DNA of 11,897 nucleotides from Ignavibacteriota bacterium (GTDB taxonomy: Bacteria > Bacteroidota > Ignavibacteria > Tepidaquicellales > Tepidaquicellaceae), in contig PMIW01000207.1 in the NCBI GenBank assembly GCA_003158365.1, forward strand, positions 1,285 to 13,181, given 5' to 3'. Both the position numbers and the translations under genes were made by a program. Shown here in pieces: positions 8,333-11,897 of the stretch. Positions within the stretch are counted from its first letter, which is position 1; each line of letters begins with the position of its first letter. The notes below the pieces were generated by a model. It was not told the origin of the DNA. It did not search any database and worked only from the letters and a program-made list of their open reading frames with translations.

Positions 8333-9382
8333 CTATTCAAAATCATGTTCGAAATACTCTGTATTTCTTCCGAACCCGTTGTATGAATTCTTGCTGAAAT
8401 CAGATTCTTTCTTTTTGCTTTTTATTTTTGCATCGAGTCTTTTCCCAAATACTTTGGCTGCATTATAACCATAATGCTTGCAAAGGTAATTAAGTGCAAT
8501 CACTTCTGCAATAACGGTGATATTTTTACCGGGAAAAATCGGCAAATTTATTTTCTCGATATCTACTCCGAGTAAATTTACCATTCTTGAATCCAGGCCT
8601 GTCCTGTCATACTCCTTTGTGCTGTCCCAGTCTTCCAGCTCAACTATTACTTCGACTCTTTTTTGATACCTGATAGCCCTGATACCGAAAATTTGTTTTA
8701 TATCAATTATTCCGAGACCGCGGATTTCCATAAAGTGTTTAACCAGTGATGTGCCCGCTCCCATCAGGACATTTTCCGCTTTTTTCGAAATTACAACAAT
8801 ATCATCCGCAACAAGCCTATGACCTCTTTCAACAAGGTCAAGCGTAATTTCGCTTTTTCCGATACCCGATTTTCCGCAGAAAAGTAGCCCGACACCGTAT
8901 ACATCCACGAAAGAACCATGCAACGCTATCTGCGTCGAAAACTGGTCATCTAGAAAATCTATTATAAAATTAACAAACCTTGAAGTCTCGTAAGGAGTTA
9001 TGAAAACCGGAATGCCTTTTTCATCTGCAATTTTTAAAAGTTCGTTTGGTACCTTGTTGTTATTTGTAACTATTAAACAGGGAATATCGAACGAAAGCAA
9101 TCTTTTCAGAGTTACAAGACGTTCCTGCCTCGAAAGTTGCTTAAGATAATTAATTTCTGTGTTTCCGAAAATCTGAACTCTTGTATGAGTGAAAAGTCCG
9201 ACATACCCAGCAAGTGCCAGTCCGGGCCTGTGTAAATCTTTTTCCCTTATAACTTTTTCTTCGGAAATCTTTTTAAAAGTTGCCTTTTTAAGCTTAAACC
9301 TGTCCTTGCATTCAGTATAAAAAAAGTCTACGCTTATAAAGTCTCTTTTGAATTTCTTTATGTCTTTGAATCTATCAGGCAA
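8333..9382 (-). CDS. hprK: HPr kinase/phosphorylase
   Basis: Bifunctional HPr(Ser) kinase/phosphorylase of 349 residues, cytoplasmic. In known members it phosphorylates a Ser of HPr with ATP and removes it with phosphate. The N-terminal HprK_N-like domain spans about 1-130. The C-terminal kinase domain has the conserved His155 in LHGSFVDVYGVG, the Walker A GKSGIGKS (170-177), the catalytic Asp pair in HRLVADD (193-194) and the signature MEIRGLGIIDI (218-228). All catalytic residues are present. A charged C-terminal tail (KSKKKESDFSKN...) makes it slightly longer than the usual 310-330 residues. The start is TTG, with a stop two codons further upstream (9389-9391) and no ATG or GTG near; no Shine-Dalgarno sequence is visible, so coupling to hpf, which ends 9 bases earlier, is likely. 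No HPr or other PTS gene is visible here; in organisms with an incomplete PTS the true substrate is uncertain. Confidence 0.95.
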   Translation of the reverse strand: MPDRFKDIKKFKRDFISVDFFYTECKDRFKLKKATFKKISEEKVIREKDLHRPGLALAGYVGLFTHTRVQIFGNTEINYLKQLSRQERLVTLKRLLSFDIPCLIVTNNNKVPNELLKIADEKGIPVFITPYETSRFVNFIIDFLDDQFSTQIALHGSFVDVYGVGLLFCGKSGIGKSEITLDLVERGHRLVADDIVVISKKAENVLMGAGTSLVKHFMEIRGLGIIDIKQIFGIRAIRYQKRVEVIVELEDWDSTKEYDRTGLDSRMVNLLGVDIEKINLPIFPGKNITVIAEVIALNYLCKHYGYNAAKVFGKRLDAKIKSKKKESDFSKNSYNGFGRNTEYFEHDFE

Positions 9383-9391
9383 TATTTTTTA

Positions 9392-9721
9392 TTATATTGA
9401 TTTAAACTTTCCGTTATCTTTATGCTTTTGAGCTTTATTCTTATCTTTATATTTATAAAGTTGAGTTTCGATTTTCAAAACTGCATTATCGGTTGCTTTT
9501 TCAAAATCACCCGCCGCTTCTTTGGCTGTAATAATTTTATCTTTCAATTTAAAAATCAATTCGCAGTACTTTGTATCCGCCGGCGGCTTGTCATAAAAAA
9601 ATATCACATCTGCAAATAATATATTTTCACTGTATTTTTCAAGTTCTTCTATTCTTGCCGTAGCATATTTTTGCAGGGAATCTTTTGCCTTAAAATGCCT
9701 TGCCGTTATGTTTATTTTCAT
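9392..9721 (-). CDS. hpf: Ribosome hibernation promoting factor (short HPF / RaiA family)
   Basis: Small basic protein of 109 residues that binds the 30S decoding region and silences or stores ribosomes in slow growth. The start MKINITARHFKAKDSLQKYATARIEELEKY is characteristic of HPF/RaiA. The middle (ADVIFFYDKPPADTKYCELIFKLKDKIITAKEAAGDFEKATDNAVLKIETQLYKYKDK) gives the beta-strand and helix pattern of the family and its basic C-terminal helix. It ends with a Lys-rich tail and lacks the long-HPF dimerisation domain, so it is the short form. The ATG has only a weak GAGA ribosome site. It is first in the leftward unit and shares a 193-base divergent region with the DUF2085 gene. The order hpf then hprK is like the hpf-ptsN-hprK arrangement known from Proteobacteria, but without ptsN. 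Confidence 0.94.
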   Translation of the reverse strand: MKINITARHFKAKDSLQKYATARIEELEKYSENILFADVIFFYDKPPADTKYCELIFKLKDKIITAKEAAGDFEKATDNAVLKIETQLYKYKDKNKAQKHKDNGKFKSI

Positions 9722-9774
9722 ATCTCTGATATTAAATTGTTAATGAATGTAATTTAAAAGAACACTTTTTGCGA

Positions 9775-9901
9775 ATATGCAAAACTATATTATAAAATTC
9801 AACTAATAAAATAAAAAACTGCATTTTTGCATATTCTCAAAAAAGAAGTATTTGATTAACCTTTCTATTTTATTTTATCGGGTTTATTTTTATATGCAAA
9901 A
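9775..9901. repeat. Three copies of ATATGCAAAA in the divergent promoter region
   Basis: The 193-base gap 9722-9914 between hpf and the DUF2085 gene holds ATATGCAAAA at 9775-9784, its exact reverse complement at 9825-9834, and a third direct copy at 9892-9901. The first two extend to a 12-base inverted repeat, GAATATGCAAAA (9773-9784) against TTTTGCATATTC (9825-9836). The first copy also sits in the dyad TTTTGC-GAATAT-GCAAAA. The copies may be operator half-sites for one regulator of both directions, or conserved promoter cores, since their TTTTGC end matches the Bacteroidota -7 element. The rest of the gap is A/T-rich with no ORF or other structure that I can support. Confidence 0.7.
9779..9794 (-). 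promoter_or_regulatory. Candidate promoter core for hpf-hprK
   Basis: On the - strand, TAGTTTTGC (9779-9787) fits the Bacteroidota -7 consensus TAnnTTTG, and a perfect TATAAT (9789-9794) lies just upstream of it. I cannot tell which is used. Either would give a leader of roughly 50-60 bases before the hpf ATG. A clear -33/-35 element at proper spacing is not seen, so this is a candidate only. It overlaps the first copy of the ATATGCAAAA repeat. Confidence 0.4.
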
Positions 9902-9914
9902 ATAGTGTAAAAAA

Positions 9915-10418
9915 ATGACAGGTAAAAGAATATATTTAATATTTTTAGCAATTACGCTAATGTGGAACGTATTAATCGTTTTTGCACCTGTTTTTTATAA
10001 TTCTAACGGGATATTAAAGAGCGTTTCCGATTTCTCGTATTCATTTTTTTCGGTCGCCTGCCACCAGATAGACAGCCGCTCCTATCATTTATTAGGTGAA
10101 AAGTATGCGGTTTGTTCCCGGTGCCTTTCAATTTACTGGGCATTTTTATTTTCGGTAATAATTTATCCATTTATTAAAGGTTTAAATAATGTAAAATTAC
10201 CATCTCTATGGTTACTTATTATTCCCGGAATTATTGTATCTCTTGATGCAGCTTTGGATTTTTTTGATATATACAGCAATACATTTTTTTCCAGGTCGGT
10301 TTCAGGCGCTTTAATCGGTTTGGTTCTGCCGTATTATCTGATTCCCGGATTTTTCAATTTCATTAATGAAATGTTCATCTATTTTAAAGGAAATTATTCA
10401 GTGAAAGGAAAAAAATAA
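9915..10418 (+). CDS. DUF2085 family membrane protein
   Basis: Integral membrane protein of 167 residues with about four helices (6-27, 72-90, 96-113, 127-155). The loop between helices 1 and 2 carries the family signature CHQ...RS...G...VCSRCxxIY: Cys49, His50, Arg55, Cys67 and Cys70 are present, suggesting a metal- or redox-active site at the membrane face. DUF2085 has no established function that I know of. ATG was chosen because an in-frame stop (TAG, 9903-9905) lies four codons upstream. No Shine-Dalgarno sequence is visible, only an A-run. It is first of three close + strand genes: five bases separate it from the next gene. It is transcribed away from hpf across the repeat-bearing region. 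Confidence 0.88.
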   Translation: MTGKRIYLIFLAITLMWNVLIVFAPVFYNSNGILKSVSDFSYSFFSVACHQIDSRSYHLLGEKYAVCSRCLSIYWAFLFSVIIYPFIKGLNNVKLPSLWLLIIPGIIVSLDAALDFFDIYSNTFFSRSVSGALIGLVLPYYLIPGFFNFINEMFIYFKGNYSVKGKK

Positions 10419-10423
10419 TTTTT

Positions 10424-10945
10424 ATGGATAAACAACCGAACAGAATGATACCGGTATTGTACGGTACTTTTGTCATGACAATGATATCTGTTCTTCCTTT
10501 TATAAATTTCATTAATATATTTTTTTGCGCAGGGATTATTATCGGGGGATTTGCGGGTGTAATGTCTTATAACAGGCAGCTGCAGGGAACCCAAATTGAG
10601 CTTACTTCAAAAGACGGCGTTATGATAGGAATTTTATGCGGTATACTTTCCGGAATTCTGGTCTCGTCATTCAACTTTGCTTTTATGCTGATGACAAAAC
10701 ACAACCCGGTTGATGAATCACTTGCACTATTAAAGGATATTTCACTGCCGCCTGAAGTTATGGTTCAGATGAATAAATTTTCGGATGAGTTCAATAAATA
10801 CGGCTTTTCTCCCACTATTTCGATAGTTTCTTTAATCTCGAACTTAATAATATATCCGTTGTTTGGAATGATAGGTGCTATACTTGGAGTTTCTGTAATT
10901 AAAAAAAGAAATCAAAAAATTATTCAACAGCAAAATAAATTTTAA
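10424..10945 (+). CDS. Unclassified four-helix membrane protein
   Basis: A 173-residue protein I cannot assign to a named family. There are four predicted helices at about 9-26, 28-47, 63-90 and 134-159. The first pair is joined by PFINFIN and followed by the Gly-rich AGIIIGGFAGV. A 40-residue polar loop (about 92-132; DESLALLKDISLPPEVMVQMNKFSDEFNKY) separates helices 3 and 4. The tail is basic and Gln-rich (KKRNQKIIQQQNKF). It loosely resembles small Gly-rich FCB membrane proteins of the DUF4199 kind, but that is only an impression. An AAAGGA ribosome site (10404-10409) lies 14 bases before the ATG, inside the end of the DUF2085 gene. Tight spacing on both sides indicates an operon with its neighbours. 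An antisense frame at 10394-10594 has no features. Confidence 0.8.
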   Translation: MDKQPNRMIPVLYGTFVMTMISVLPFINFINIFFCAGIIIGGFAGVMSYNRQLQGTQIELTSKDGVMIGILCGILSGILVSSFNFAFMLMTKHNPVDESLALLKDISLPPEVMVQMNKFSDEFNKYGFSPTISIVSLISNLIIYPLFGMIGAILGVSVIKKRNQKIIQQQNKF

Positions 10946-10949
10946 AAAT

Positions 10950-11897
10950 ATGTACGAATATTCAGGAGCAATTCATATTCATTCTACTTTTTCCGACGGA
11001 ACAGGTACCGTACCGGAAATTGCAAAAGCAGCAAATGAAGTGAACCTCGATTTCATAATGCTGACAGACCACAACACACTTCTGGCAAGGGACGAGGGGA
11101 TGGAAAAATGGTTCGATAATACCATGGTGATTGTCGGGTATGAAATCAACGATAAAAGCAATAAAAACCATTATCTCGTAATGGGTTTGACAGAGCTTAT
11201 CGGAACATTCAGAGTGCTTTTCAACGGAGAGCTCGGAAGTAACCTTACCGCCGAAGAATATGTAAAAGAAATTAAAAAGAAAGGCGGTGTCGGATTCATT
11301 GCGCATCCTTTCGAAAAAAGAAATCAGTATCCCGAACACCCTGCATATCCCTGGACTGCCTGGAAGAGCAAGGATTTTGACGGTATCGAAATATGGAACC
11401 ACATGAGCGAATGGGTAGAAGGTCTGAATGACGATAATAAAATGCAGAGATTCCTGCATCCGCTTAAATCAATCGAAGCACCCGACGAAGATGCAGTAAA
11501 AAAATGGGATGAGTTTAATAAGGAAAGAAAAGTAACCGCAATCGGAAGCATCGATGCGCACGCTCACAAGCAGAATATTATGGGATTTTATACGATTGAG
11601 ATTTTTGCGTATAAAATTTTGTTTAAGTCAATAAGAACACACGTGTTGCTGGACGAGGAAATAATCAAAGGCAATAAAGAGAAATTTAATTATTTTAAAA
11701 GCAAGATTATCGAAGCTTTGCAATACGGAAAATCCTTCATAGTAAATCATTATTACGGCGACGGGAAAGGATTCAGATTTTTTGCGGAATACGACGGGGG
11801 AACATATAACCTGGGGGATGAAATATTATTCGACAAGAAAAAAGACAAGAAAATAATTTTTAATACGTTCGTTCCGAAAGAAGCCAGGCTGAGACTT
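10950..11897 (+). CDS. PHP-domain metallohydrolase, CehA/McbA-like (3' end outside window)
   Basis: The reading frame from ATG at 10950 stays open for 316 codons to the window end, so the gene is partial. The PHP metal motifs are in order: HIH (His9, His11) in IHIHSTFSDG, TDH (Asp40, His41), Glu65 in GYEI, His74 in NHYLV, His119 in IAHP, and IDAHAH (Asp202, His204). These form the multi-metal centre of PHP phosphoesterases. There is no signal peptide at the N terminus, so it is probably cytoplasmic. After the domain, the segment ALQYGKSFIVNHYYGDGKGFRFFAEY resembles the C-terminal part of CehA/McbA-type proteins. The substrate is unknown; phosphoester or other hydrolysis is the family expectation. 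It is not PolX or a DNA polymerase III alpha subunit on visible sequence. It starts four bases after the preceding stop without a clear ribosome site, so coupled translation is likely. The antisense frame at 10962-11459 is a shadow. Confidence 0.9.
   Translation, partial: MYEYSGAIHIHSTFSDGTGTVPEIAKAANEVNLDFIMLTDHNTLLARDEGMEKWFDNTMVIVGYEINDKSNKNHYLVMGLTELIGTFRVLFNGELGSNLTAEEYVKEIKKKGGVGFIAHPFEKRNQYPEHPAYPWTAWKSKDFDGIEIWNHMSEWVEGLNDDNKMQRFLHPLKSIEAPDEDAVKKWDEFNKERKVTAIGSIDAHAHKQNIMGFYTIEIFAYKILFKSIRTHVLLDEEIIKGNKEKFNYFKSKIIEALQYGKSFIVNHYYGDGKGFRFFAEYDGGTYNLGDEILFDKKKDKKIIFNTFVPKEARLRL

Noticed and set aside
9722..9914. Possible small RNA or riboswitch in the divergent region
   Set aside because: No GC-containing stem set or terminator is visible; the inverted repeat arms are 40 bases apart and A/T-rich, more like protein or sigma binding sites.
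10962..11459. 165-codon frame on the - strand
   Set aside because: It lies wholly antisense to the PHP gene, whose ordered metal motifs mark the coding strand; its translation has no recognisable domain.
1..11897. Mobile element, phage, CRISPR or defence system
   Set aside because: No transposase, integrase, Cas, restriction or toxin signatures, no array-like repeats, and composition looks even throughout; all genes but a few unknowns are of chromosomal housekeeping type.

Overview
The window is low-GC DNA (by eye about one third G+C), almost entirely coding, with 10 genes. The gene set points to a Gram-negative bacterium of the Bacteroidota/Chlorobiota/Ignavibacteriota (FCB) group. The evidence is a BamA/TamA-type outer-membrane protein, a lipoprotein with the PPTGGxxDTTPP start common in FCB Ig-like lipoproteins, a DNA polymerase III delta' subunit with an FCB-like insertion, and a TAnnTTTG-like promoter element. 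Ignavibacteriota or a close relative is my best guess, by recognition only. I see no insertion sequences, phage genes, tRNA/rRNA genes or CRISPR arrays. This looks like ordinary chromosomal backbone.

Layout. (1) Bases 1-4835, + strand: the 3' part (at least 1143 codons) of a very large NtrY-like membrane histidine kinase, overlapping by ATGA a lipoprotein gene with Ig-like and beta-sandwich-like domains. (2) Bases 4822-7990, - strand: a BamA/TamA-family gene followed 16 bases later by holB (delta'). The 3' ends of holB and the lipoprotein gene overlap by 14 bases. (3) Bases 8001-8034: a strong intrinsic terminator. (4) Bases 8053-9721, - strand: hpf (ribosome hibernation factor), hprK (HPr kinase/phosphorylase) and a small DUF2795 gene, read in that order. 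(5) Bases 9722-9914: a divergent promoter region with three copies of a 10-base motif. (6) Bases 9915-11897, + strand: a DUF2085 membrane protein, an unclassified four-helix membrane protein and a PHP-domain metallohydrolase cut by the window end.

How the genes fit together. The first block is envelope sensing plus a surface or periplasmic lipoprotein. The second pairs outer-membrane assembly with a replication clamp-loader subunit, probably a housekeeping neighbourhood. The third recalls the hpf-(ptsN)-hprK neighbourhood of other bacteria, linking ribosome hibernation with metabolic-state signalling, but no ptsN or ptsH lies between or beside the genes here. The last is a compact operon of largely uncharacterised proteins. 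Two corrections to a simple ORF reading matter: the kinase reading frame is open to base 1, so its gene starts upstream of the window, and the PHP gene at the right end is real but incomplete. No wholly new system is evident. The best leads are the multi-sensor kinase, the repeated motif in the divergent promoter, and the terminator placed directly before the BamA-like start codon.
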